Positions 1 through 6,058 of a stretch of DNA of 7,073 nucleotides are shown here, piece by piece. Below the pieces are notes generated by a model. That model had not been told where the DNA came from. It worked only from the letters and a program-made list of their open reading frames with translations, and did not search any database. Made by a program: the position numbers and the translations under genes. This DNA is from Roseicyclus sp041163945 (lineage in GTDB: Bacteria > Pseudomonadota > Alphaproteobacteria > Rhodobacterales > Rhodobacteraceae), in contig JBEAQJ010000138.1 in assembly GCA_041163945.1 (NCBI GenBank), positions 1 to 7,073 of the forward strand. The letters run 5' to 3'. Positions within the stretch are counted from its first letter, which is position 1; each line of letters starts with the position of its first letter.

Positions 1-129
1 CGGGCGACGGCGCAATCCGCCCCATCGCCGGTGGCGCAGCGCCTGGCGGCGCTACGGCCCGATGACATGACGGCCCGCGAAGCCCTGGCGGTGCTTTATG
101 AACTGAAGGATCTGAGCGAGCGCGGCTAG
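1..129 (+). CDS. mutS: DNA mismatch repair protein MutS, C-terminal end (partial)
   Basis: Only the last 42 codons are in the window; the 5' part lies beyond the left edge. The frame is open from base 1 and stops at TAG 127-129. The tail contains PSPVAQRLAALRPDDMT followed by AREALAVLYELKDL. This matches the usual MutS ending, in which a short D-P-D-x-(L/M)-T-P-R-(E/Q)-A-L motif leads into a final helix ending in Y-x-L-K. MutS recognises mismatches and small loops after replication and recruits MutL. The ATPase, mismatch-binding and clamp domains cannot be seen here. The identification rests on this short tail and on the gene order, since mutS is expected beside grpE in Rhodobacterales as I recall it. 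The stop codon overlaps the stop of the convergent grpE. Confidence 0.82.
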   Translation, partial: RATAQSAPSPVAQRLAALRPDDMTAREALAVLYELKDLSERG

Positions 130-692
130 CCGGCCGTATTGGACGACACACCCACCTGTGCCGGACGCACAAGCCGGTCATGGAGCACGAACCCTTCGGC
201 CATCACCTGAAGGATATCCCCCGCCTTGGTGCCGGGAACGGGGGCTTCGAACAGGGCTTCATGGGTTTCGGGGTCGAACCGATCGCCGATTTGGGGCGTG
301 ATGGCGGTTACGCCGTGTTTGGTGAGCACGTTCAGCAATTCGCGCAAGGTCAGCTCTACACCTTCGACCAAGGCCTTGTCGGCATCGCCCGCGGCATCAG
401 CGGCGCTGTTCAGCGCCCGGCGCAAATTGTCATAGACCGGCAAAAGATCCCGCACGATGCGGGTGCCGCCGTATTTCTCGGCCTCGCGACGGTCACGGTC
501 GGCCCGCTTGCGGACGTTTTCCGATTCCGCCAGCGTCCGCAAAAGACGATCCTTCAATTCGTCGCGTTCCGCGCGCAAGGCGTCCAGCGGATCGCTTGCG
601 GTGTCGCCCACGGCGGGCTCTGCCTCCGTGGCGCCCATGTCGCCGATTGGCTGCTCGGTCTCTGCGATATTGTCCTGTTTCGCGTCAGACAT
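126..692 (-). CDS. grpE: GrpE, nucleotide-exchange factor for DnaK (Hsp70)
   Basis: A 188-residue cytoplasmic co-chaperone that releases ADP from DnaK and so drives the Hsp70 folding cycle. Residues 1-35 are acidic and low in complexity, as is usual for GrpE. Residues 36-95 form the long dimerising helix (RAERDELKDRLLRTLAESENVRKRADRDRREAEK, given here in outline), followed by a helix-bundle region to about 125. The C-terminal beta-wing domain carries the family signature: GDRFDPETHEAL at 136-147 and EGFVLHDRLVRPAQV at 166-180. The ATG at 692 is chosen over an in-frame TTG at 716 because AAGGG lies 5 bases upstream of the ATG and the acidic N-terminus then starts normally with MSDAK. It lies 27 bp downstream of hrcA on the same strand, so the two are probably one transcript. 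Its stop overlaps the mutS stop. Confidence 0.97.
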   Translation of the reverse strand: MSDAKQDNIAETEQPIGDMGATEAEPAVGDTASDPLDALRAERDELKDRLLRTLAESENVRKRADRDRREAEKYGGTRIVRDLLPVYDNLRRALNSAADAAGDADKALVEGVELTLRELLNVLTKHGVTAITPQIGDRFDPETHEALFEAPVPGTKAGDILQVMAEGFVLHDRLVRPAQVGVSSNTAG

Positions 693-697
693 GCTTG

Positions 698-702
698 CCC
701 TT
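698..702 (-). promoter_or_regulatory. Ribosome binding site of grpE
   Basis: AAGGG on the minus strand, separated from the ATG at 692 by 5 bases. It supports that ATG over the upstream in-frame TTG at 716. Confidence 0.6.
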
Positions 703-719
703 ACCTTTTCTTGCAACGC

Positions 720-1802
720 TCAGCCCCGGTCAGCCATCAGCTTGCCCAAGAGCTGCGCGGTATAATCCACGATCGGAACGATCCGCCCATAGTTCAAACG
801 GGTGGGCCCGATGACCCCCACCGCACCCACGATCTTCCGGTCCGCGTTCATATAGGGAGAGACGACCAAAGCGGAACCCGAAAGTGAGAAAAGCTTGTTC
901 TCGGAGCCAATGAAAATGCGCACACCTTCGCCGGATTCAGCCAATTCCAGGAAATCGGCGATGTCGCGCTTGCGTTCAAGATCATCAAACAGCTGGCGAA
1001 CGCGTTCCAGATCCTCGGCCGGGGCGGCATCGCTGAGCAGATTGGACCGCCCGCGCACGATCAGGCGCCCGATGTCGCTATCGTCATTGTCCCAGACAGC
1101 CAGGCCGGCTGCAATCAAATGGCCCGCGATTTCATCGATCTGGGCGCGGCGGCTGGCGATTTCATGCTGCATTTCGGCCCGCAAGCTGCCCAAGGTGCGA
1201 TCTGCAAGATGGGCGTTCAGGTAATTCGCGGCCTCTCGCATTGCGCTGGGCGTGTGACCGGGCGGCGGCTGGAACAGGCGGTTTTCAACATGCCCATCAG
1301 AATGAACCAAAACCACTAGCGCGCGATCCGGCGACAAGGCCACGAAATCGATATGCTTGATGGGCGCCTCGCGCTTGGGGGCCAACACGACGCTTGCACC
1401 TTGGGTGGCTTGCGACAGCGCCGCACCGATCCGATCCAGGGCGGTGGTCACATCGGCGGTGTTGGACCCCATCATTTCGTCAAGGTTCTGCTTGTCGCTG
1501 GCGGTCAGTTCGCCAACCTCGAGAAACCCATCAAGAAACATCCGCAACCCCATCTGGGTGGGGATGCGCCCGGCCGATACATGGGGGCTTCCCAGAAGGC
1601 CGAGGTATTCAAGATCCTGCATCACATTTCGCACGGTCGCCGCCGAAACCTGTTCGGACAGGCTGCGCGTCAGGGTTCGCGAGCCGACCGGCGCGCCGGT
1701 TTCCAGATAACCCTCGACGACGCGACGAAAGACCTCGCGCGAGCGGTCGTTCAGATCCCCGAGGACGGTATTGGTTTGGGTCAATCGATCGGTCGTCTTC
1801 AT
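720..1802 (-). CDS. hrcA: HrcA, heat-inducible transcription repressor
   Basis: A repressor of chaperone genes that binds CIRCE operators (TTAGCACTC-N9-GAGTGCTAA) and is kept active by GroEL. The product is 360 residues from the chosen start, near the family length of about 350. The N-terminal winged-helix domain is clear: LNDRSREVFRRVVEGYLETG from residue 17, then VSAATVRNVMQDLEYLGLL at 52-70 and SPHVSAGRIPT at 72-82, the most conserved HrcA block. The central GAF-like region and the inserted dimerising segment follow. The end, FSLSGSALVVSPYM then GAVGVIGPTRLNYGRIVPIV, is the typical C-terminal block. The frame is open to an ATG at 1868, with further ATGs at 1817 and 1802. The conserved domain starts close to 1802, so that start is chosen, but none of the three has a good Shine-Dalgarno. 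grpE follows 27 bp downstream. There is no CIRCE in front of it, so self-repression is not indicated. Confidence 0.96.
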   Translation of the reverse strand: MKTTDRLTQTNTVLGDLNDRSREVFRRVVEGYLETGAPVGSRTLTRSLSEQVSAATVRNVMQDLEYLGLLGSPHVSAGRIPTQMGLRMFLDGFLEVGELTASDKQNLDEMMGSNTADVTTALDRIGAALSQATQGASVVLAPKREAPIKHIDFVALSPDRALVVLVHSDGHVENRLFQPPPGHTPSAMREAANYLNAHLADRTLGSLRAEMQHEIASRRAQIDEIAGHLIAAGLAVWDNDDSDIGRLIVRGRSNLLSDAAPAEDLERVRQLFDDLERKRDIADFLELAESGEGVRIFIGSENKLFSLSGSALVVSPYMNADRKIVGAVGVIGPTRLNYGRIVPIVDYTAQLLGKLMADRG

Positions 1803-1823
1803 GGTCGTGCCGGGCATTCGGGC

Positions 1824-1852
1824 TTGCGTCGCGGGGCGCGCGCAGACTATCC
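1824..1852 (+). promoter_or_regulatory. Possible promoter of rph-rdgB-hemW
   Basis: TTGCGT at 1824-1829 and CTATCC at 1847-1852 are separated by 17 bases and could be -35 and -10 boxes. They would start transcription near 1859, about 20 bases before the rph ATG. The -10 box is a poor match to TATAAT. A TTG followed by CTAT-like sequence also recalls alphaproteobacterial heat-shock sigma (RpoH) promoters, but the match is too loose to assign a sigma factor. Confidence 0.25.
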
Positions 1853-1869
1853 CCGCTTCACGGATCATC

Positions 1870-1874
1870 AGGAG
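1870..1874 (+). promoter_or_regulatory. Ribosome binding site of rph
   Basis: AGGAG lies 6 bases before the ATG at 1881. This fixes the RNase PH start, although the reading frame stays open for about 500 bases further upstream, antisense to hrcA. Confidence 0.75.
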
Positions 1875-1880
1875 ATAGAT

Positions 1881-2594
1881 ATGCGCCCTTCCGGCCGAAA
1901 CCTAGACGAAATGCGCGACATCGTGATCGAAACCGGCGTCGCGCGCTATGCCGAGGGCTCGTGCCTGATCCGGTGCGGTGGCACGCATGTCTTGTGCACC
2001 GCCACGCTTGAGGAACGCGTGCCCCCGTTCCTCAAGAATTCGGGGCTGGGCTGGGTCACGGCCGAATACGGCATGCTGCCGCGCGCCACACATTCGCGGA
2101 TGAAGCGCGAAGCGGCCACGGGAAAGCAATCGGGCCGAACGCAGGAAATTCAACGCCTGATCGGCCGGGCATTGCGGGCGGGCGTGGATCGTTCCGCGTT
2201 GGGTGAGCGGCAGATCACGATCGATTGCGATGTGATCCAGGCCGATGGCGGCACGCGCTGTGCGTCCATCACGGGCGGTTGGGTGGCGCTGCGACTGGCG
2301 GTGGACAAGCTGATGAAGGCCGGCGCCATTACGACAAACCCGATCACCGATCACATTGCGGCGGTGTCGTGCGGCATCTATGCCGGCCAGGCGGTGCTGG
2401 ATCTGGATTACCTGGAAGACAGCGAGGCGGGCACCGACAGCAATTTCGTGATGACCGGGGCGGGTGCCCTGGTCGAGGTGCAAGCCAGCGCCGAGGGCGC
2501 CGCCTTTTCGCGCGCCCAGTTCGAAGAACTGTTCCGCTTGGCCGAAAAGGGAACGGCCGCACTGGTGGCTGCGCAAAAGGCGGCCATCGGCTGA
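1881..2594 (+). CDS. rph: RNase PH, phosphorolytic 3'-exoribonuclease for tRNA
   Basis: Trims the 3' end of tRNA precursors by phosphorolysis, using phosphate and releasing nucleoside diphosphates; the family enzyme is a hexameric ring. At 237 residues it has the normal full length. It opens with the typical MRPSGR and ETG-x-x-x-x-AEGS. The phosphate- and RNA-binding elements are visible: GR at 85-86 in SGRTQEIQRLIGR, GTR at 124-126 in DVIQADGGTRCASITGG, and the acidic pair D180 and D186 in DYLEDSEAGTD, corresponding to the active-site aspartates of the E. coli enzyme. The C-terminus (FEELFRLAEKGTAALVAAQK) is the usual helix. The ATG at 1881 is set by a strong Shine-Dalgarno and by homology. 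It is the first gene of a rightward group, and its TGA overlaps the rdgB ATG (TGATG), which suggests coupled translation. It appears intact and functional. Confidence 0.98.
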   Translation: MRPSGRNLDEMRDIVIETGVARYAEGSCLIRCGGTHVLCTATLEERVPPFLKNSGLGWVTAEYGMLPRATHSRMKREAATGKQSGRTQEIQRLIGRALRAGVDRSALGERQITIDCDVIQADGGTRCASITGGWVALRLAVDKLMKAGAITTNPITDHIAAVSCGIYAGQAVLDLDYLEDSEAGTDSNFVMTGAGALVEVQASAEGAAFSRAQFEELFRLAEKGTAALVAAQKAAIG

Positions 2595-3202
2595 TGCGGT
2601 CCTTTACCGGCGATCACCTGCTGATCGCGACGCACAATCGCGGCAAGCTTGAAGAAATGGCCGCCCTTCTGGCGCCCTTTGGTGTGCGTGTCAGTTCGGC
2701 CGCTGATCATGGCCTGCCCGAACCCGAGGAGACAGGCACAAGTTTCGTCGAAAACGCCCGGATCAAGGCCCATGCTGCCATGAAGGCAACCGGCCTGCCC
2801 GCGCTATCCGATGACAGCGGGATCGAGATCGACGCGCTGGGCGGCGCACCCGGCGTCTACACCGCCGATTGGGCGGAAACGCCGAGCGGGCGTGATTTTC
2901 AGATGGCGATGGAGAAAACGCACAATCTTCTAGAAGAATGTGCTGCGCCCTATCCCCGGCGCGCGCGGTTCTGCTGCACCTTGGTTCTGGCCTGGCCCGA
3001 CGGCCATGACGAGGTGTTCGAAGGAAAGATGGAAGGCCAAATTGTCTGGCCCATGCGCGGCGCCCAGGGCCACGGCTATGACCCGATCTTTCAGCCCGAT
3101 GGGCACGATCTGACCTTTGGCGAAATGGATCGCTGGGAAAAGAACCGCATCAGCCACCGCGCAAAGGCGGTGGAAAAGTTAAAGCAGGTTTTTGGTGGCT
3201 GA
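2594..3202 (+). CDS. rdgB: RdgB/HAM1 family dITP/XTP pyrophosphatase
   Basis: Hydrolyses non-canonical purine triphosphates (dITP, ITP, XTP) to the monophosphate and pyrophosphate, keeping deaminated bases out of DNA and RNA. The product is 202 residues, normal for the family. Motifs run in order: ATHNRGKLEE at 12-21 (nucleotide-binding T/S-x-N-x-x-K), ETGTSFVENARIKA at 46-59, LSDDSGIEIDALGGAPGVYTA at 71-91 in outline with the catalytic and metal-binding D73/D74, GHGYDPIF at 159-166 (substrate specificity loop), FGEM at 175-178 and ISHRAKA at 186-192. The ATG overlaps the rph TGA by one base. The only purine-rich stretch upstream is 13 bases away, so translation probably depends on coupling with rph. 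The stop lies inside the start of hemW. No defect is seen. Confidence 0.97.
   Translation: MRSFTGDHLLIATHNRGKLEEMAALLAPFGVRVSSAADHGLPEPEETGTSFVENARIKAHAAMKATGLPALSDDSGIEIDALGGAPGVYTADWAETPSGRDFQMAMEKTHNLLEECAAPYPRRARFCCTLVLAWPDGHDEVFEGKMEGQIVWPMRGAQGHGYDPIFQPDGHDLTFGEMDRWEKNRISHRAKAVEKLKQVFGG
3186..3188 (+). promoter_or_regulatory. Weak ribosome binding site of hemW
   Basis: AGG lies 6 bases before the GTG at 3195 but only 3 bases before the in-frame TTG at 3192. The spacing favours GTG as the start. The site is weak, and hemW is probably also translated by coupling to rdgB, which it overlaps by 8 bp. Confidence 0.4.
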
Positions 3203-4355
3203 AGATTGGGAAAGCGCGGGCTTCGGGCTTTATGTTCACTGGCCGTTCTGCCAAGCGAAATGCCCCTATTGCGATTTCAACAGCCATGTCACGGCCAGTG
3301 TCGACCAAGCCCGCTGGTTGGACGCGTATCTTAGCGAAATAACACGCATTTCCGGCGAAGTTCCCGGGCGCCGGTTGACCAGCATCTTTTTCGGGGGCGG
3401 CACGCCCTCGTTGATGCCCCCCGATACGGTCGGCCAGATCATCGCGGCGGCCAAGACGCATTGGACGACGGCGAATGACTTGGAAATCACGCTAGAGGCC
3501 AACCCCACGTCGTCCGAGGCTGACCGGTTTCGCGCCTTTCGGGATGCGGGGGTCAATCGGGTGTCCATCGGGCTGCAGTCTTTGCGCGACGCCGATCTGA
3601 AGCGGTTGGGTCGGCTGCATTCCGCCCAGGAAGGCCGATCGGCGTATCAGTTGGCGCGCGCGGTGTTCCCGCGGGTGAGCTTTGATTTGATCTATGCGCG
3701 GCAATTCCAGACCTTGGACGATTGGCGGCAGGAACTGGGCGAGGCCCTGACCTTGGCCGCCGATCACCTGTCGCTGTATCAGTTGACGATTGAACCCGGC
3801 ACGGCTTTTGGCGATCGGCACGCGCGCGGGCGCCTTCCTGGTCTGGTCGACGACGATATGGGTGCCGCGTTCTATGATCTGACGCAGGATATGTGCGCGG
3901 GCCATGGCCTGCCGGGGTATGAGGTCTCGAACCACGCCCACGATATGGCACAATCGCGCCACAATCTGATCTATTGGCGTGGTGGAGATTATGCCGGTAT
4001 CGGACCGGGCGCACATGGTCGGTTAACCATCCAAGGCGTGCGCTATGCGACCGAGACTGCGCTTTCGCCAAGCCTGTGGCTGGATGCCGTCGCACAAAAA
4101 GGCAGCGGTGAAACGTTGCGAACCGCCCTATCTGCGCGAGAACATGCCGAAGAATATGCGATGATGGCGTTGCGGTTGGCCGAAGGTATGGACCGAGCGC
4201 GCTATCGCCGCTTGAATGGTTCGGATTTTTCCCAAGAAACCCTGAACCATCTCCAAGGCCACGAACTGATCACCGTGACGTCAGAGCGCATTTGTACGAC
4301 GACAGTTGGGCGACGCTTGCTGAACGCCGTCCTGCGCGAATTGCTATCGAATTGA
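3195..4355 (+). CDS. hemW: HemW, radical-SAM haem chaperone
   Basis: A radical-SAM protein that binds haem and is thought to deliver it to respiratory proteins. Such genes are often annotated as oxygen-independent coproporphyrinogen III oxidase, but the features here fit HemW better than HemN. The product is 386 residues. The [4Fe-4S] motif C-x3-C-x2-C is at C19, C23 and C26 (CQAKCPYCDF). GGGTPS at 67-72 is the SAM-binding glycine motif, followed by the conserved LEANPTS at 100-106 and VNRVSIGLQSL at 120-130. HNLIYW at 256-261 is the HNxxYW signature of HemW, and GIGPGAHGR at 268-276 follows it. A winged-helix C-terminal region ends the protein. The stretch DLIYARQFQTLDDW at 164-177 replaces the common P-G-Q loop with Q-F-Q. 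GTG at 3195 is chosen on ribosome-site spacing; TTG at 3192 is possible. It ends 3 bp from the convergent parB. Confidence 0.95.
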   Translation: MAEDWESAGFGLYVHWPFCQAKCPYCDFNSHVTASVDQARWLDAYLSEITRISGEVPGRRLTSIFFGGGTPSLMPPDTVGQIIAAAKTHWTTANDLEITLEANPTSSEADRFRAFRDAGVNRVSIGLQSLRDADLKRLGRLHSAQEGRSAYQLARAVFPRVSFDLIYARQFQTLDDWRQELGEALTLAADHLSLYQLTIEPGTAFGDRHARGRLPGLVDDDMGAAFYDLTQDMCAGHGLPGYEVSNHAHDMAQSRHNLIYWRGGDYAGIGPGAHGRLTIQGVRYATETALSPSLWLDAVAQKGSGETLRTALSAREHAEEYAMMALRLAEGMDRARYRRLNGSDFSQETLNHLQGHELITVTSERICTTTVGRRLLNAVLRELLSN

Positions 4356-4358
4356 TGC

Positions 4359-5258
4359 TCAACCGCCGCCCAACAGGCGGATGATGTCGTCAAGCGCCTG
4401 TAAGTCTTTGTATTTGATAGATATTTTTCCTTCGCCAGAGTTGGGATCATATTCGATGCTGACCGGCATGCCGATGGCAGCACTCAGATCCCGTTCAAGC
4501 GCGGCGGTATCGGCATCTTTGCGTGCGCCAGCGGTGGGGCGACGGGATGCTTTGGATCGGGTGGGTTTGGCCTGTTTTTCAAGCTCTCGCACCGACCAAC
4601 CGTTGGCCACGGCCTTGCGCGCGAGACCAGCGGGATCTTCGGCAGTCAACAAAGCACGCGCGTGCCCTGCGCTTAACTGACCACCGCGAACAAGTTCCTG
4701 GAGATCCTCGGGAAGCGCCAAGAGGCGCATCATGTTGGCGATATGGCTACGGCTTTTCCCCAGCGCTTGCGCCAATTTTTCCTGGGTGTGGCCGAAGCGA
4801 TCGACCAGCTGCCGATAACCATACGCTTCTTCCATGGCATTCAGATCGGCGCGCTGCACGTTTTCGATGATGGCGATTTCCAGGACCTCGACATCATCGA
4901 AATCGCGGATCACGACCGGCAGTTCGTGCAATTGCACCAATTGCGCCGCCCGCCAACGGCGTTCACCGGCCACAATTTGAAACGCATCTGGGCGATGCGG
5001 GTCGGGCCGCACGATCAGGGGTTGGATCACGCCCTTTTCGCGAATGGATGCGGCAAGTTCATCCAGTGCAGCCTGTGCAAAGCGCCGACGGGGCTGGTCG
5101 GGGTTTGGGTGAATTCGGTCAATGGGAACACGACGTTGCGCACGCGGCGCTTGCGTCTCGAAATCGCCCGACGTGGTCGTGGCCGACGCGGGATCGATAT
5201 CGGCCATCAAAGCGGAAAGGCCCCGGCCAAGACCAGTACGTTCGCGTTTCTTGACCAT
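4359..5258 (-). CDS. parB: ParB, chromosome-partitioning CTPase and parS-binding protein
   Basis: Binds parS, spreads along DNA as a CTP-dependent sliding clamp and loads the chromosome-segregation machinery. The product is 299 residues. The N-terminal motif TGLGRGLSALMAD at 8-20 is the segment that stimulates the ParA ATPase. A variable linker follows, then the CTP-binding N domain with VPIDRIHPNPDQPRRRF at 44-60, GERRWRAAQL at 98-107 (box I) and ENVQRADLNAMEEA at 132-145 (box II). The parS-reading helix-turn-helix lies at about 158-183 (TQEKLAQALGKSRSHIANMM), followed by LSAGHARALL at 195-204. A basic linker at 229-248 leads to the C-terminal dimerisation domain at 251-299. The ATG overlaps the parA TGA by one base. 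A strong Shine-Dalgarno, AAAGGAG at 5267-5273, lies 8 bases upstream, so expression need not depend on coupling alone. Its target site is in rsmG at 6624-6639. Confidence 0.98.
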   Translation of the reverse strand: MVKKRERTGLGRGLSALMADIDPASATTTSGDFETQAPRAQRRVPIDRIHPNPDQPRRRFAQAALDELAASIREKGVIQPLIVRPDPHRPDAFQIVAGERRWRAAQLVQLHELPVVIRDFDDVEVLEIAIIENVQRADLNAMEEAYGYRQLVDRFGHTQEKLAQALGKSRSHIANMMRLLALPEDLQELVRGGQLSAGHARALLTAEDPAGLARKAVANGWSVRELEKQAKPTRSKASRRPTAGARKDADTAALERDLSAAIGMPVSIEYDPNSGEGKISIKYKDLQALDDIIRLLGGG

Positions 5259-6058
5259 CAGGCGATCTCCTTTCGGGTGGCGCGACGCGAGAGAAGTTCG
5301 GCCGCCAGATCTTGATACGCTTGGCTTCCCTTTGATGTGGGGTCATAGGCCAATGCCGGCATGCCAAACGACGGCGCTTCGCCCAATCGAACGTTGCGCG
5401 GAATGCGGGTATCGAAAACAAGGGCACCCAAGGTGGCACGCGCGTCGGCTTCGACCTGCAAGCTGAGATTGTTGCGCTGGTCGAACATCGTCAACACGAT
5501 GCCTTCGATACGCAGCTTGGGATTGGCGGTTTCGCGGATCTCACGAATGGTGAGCATCAATTGTGACAAACCTTCGAGGGCGAAAAATTCGGCTTGAAGG
5601 GGCACAAGAACGGCATCGCTGGCGACCAAGGCATTGACGGTCAACAGGCTGAGTGATGGCGGGCTGTCGATCAAAACGTGATCGTAGGCAGCAAGGGCAT
5701 CGGTGTTAAGTGCTTCTTTCAAAAGAAATATTCGGTTCTCGTGATCGCCCAGAGCAACATCCGTAGAGCTTAGATCGGTCGTTGCGGGGGCAAGATCCAA
5801 GCCCGCGGTGCCGGTCTTGTGTATCACGGATGCAAGCGTCGCGCCTTCATGCATCAGCTCATAGGTCGTGATCTTGCGATCACGCAGCGCCAAACCAAGG
5901 CCCGTTGATGCATTGCCCTGCGGATCAAGGTCGACGATGAGGATGCGCTGGCCCAACGCCACCAACGCGGCACCAAGATTTATGGCCGTGGTGGTTTTTC
6001 CGACACCGCCTTTTTGATTGGTAATGGCAAGAATCCGCGGGCGTGTGTGTTCAGGCAT
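5258..6058 (-). CDS. parA: ParA, chromosome-partitioning ATPase (Soj type)
   Basis: A deviant-Walker ATPase that dimerises on ATP, coats the nucleoid and moves ParB-parS complexes to segregate newly copied origins. The product is 266 residues, short and without an N-terminal DNA-binding domain, which is typical of chromosomal ParA/Soj proteins and unlike the longer type Ia plasmid ParA. Motifs: Walker A NQKGGVGKTTT at 14-24, with signature lysine K16 and P-loop lysine K21; Walker A' VDLDPQGNAS at 42-51; Walker B YDHVLIDSPPSL at 125-136. The ending (YDPTSKGSQAYQDLAAELL) is also conserved. ATG 6058 is chosen over an in-frame TTG at 6073 because GAAGG lies 8 bases upstream and MPEHTRPRILAITNQKGG is a normal family start. 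It overlaps rsmG by 8 bp and parB by 1 bp. Confidence 0.98.
   Translation of the reverse strand: MPEHTRPRILAITNQKGGVGKTTTAINLGAALVALGQRILIVDLDPQGNASTGLGLALRDRKITTYELMHEGATLASVIHKTGTAGLDLAPATTDLSSTDVALGDHENRIFLLKEALNTDALAAYDHVLIDSPPSLSLLTVNALVASDAVLVPLQAEFFALEGLSQLMLTIREIRETANPKLRIEGIVLTMFDQRNNLSLQVEADARATLGALVFDTRIPRNVRLGEAPSFGMPALAYDPTSKGSQAYQDLAAELLSRRATRKEIA

Larger units (their letters stand above)
1803..1880. promoter_or_regulatory. Divergent hrcA/rph intergenic region with an inverted repeat
   Basis: This 78-bp gap is the only sizeable non-coding stretch in the window and should hold the promoters of rph and probably of hrcA. It contains a perfect 6-bp inverted repeat, GCGGGG at 1831-1836 and CCCCGC at 1851-1856, with a 14-base spacer. 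No CIRCE half-site is present. If hrcA starts at 1817 or 1868 instead of 1802, part of this region is coding. I could not find a convincing minus-strand promoter for hrcA. Confidence 0.55.

Noticed and set aside
676..691. A parS-like 16-mer (TGTTTCGCGTCAGACA) in the start of grpE, 13 of 16 matches to the consensus
   Set aside because: The central CACGTG needed for ParB recognition is broken and the palindrome is lost; in GC-rich coding DNA this is likely chance.
180..887. A 235-codon plus-strand open frame antisense to grpE and hrcA
   Set aside because: It is a shadow of two well-recognised genes in GC-rich DNA; its translation has no recognisable domain and no ribosome site supports it.
1353..1880. 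In-frame upstream extension of rph antisense to hrcA, which would give a 413-residue protein
   Set aside because: RNase PH homology starts exactly at the ATG at 1881, which has a strong Shine-Dalgarno; the extension lies over the hrcA coding strand.
1902..2576. A 224-codon minus-strand open frame antisense to rph
   Set aside because: Codon-pattern shadow of rph, with no recognisable domain.
4356..4382. Hairpin at the hemW/parB junction as an intrinsic terminator
   Set aside because: The stem is only 5 bp and neither strand has a T-tract after it.
4021..5258. Possible further parS half-sites such as GGTGAAACG near 4108
   Set aside because: Only one half matches, with no palindromic partner.
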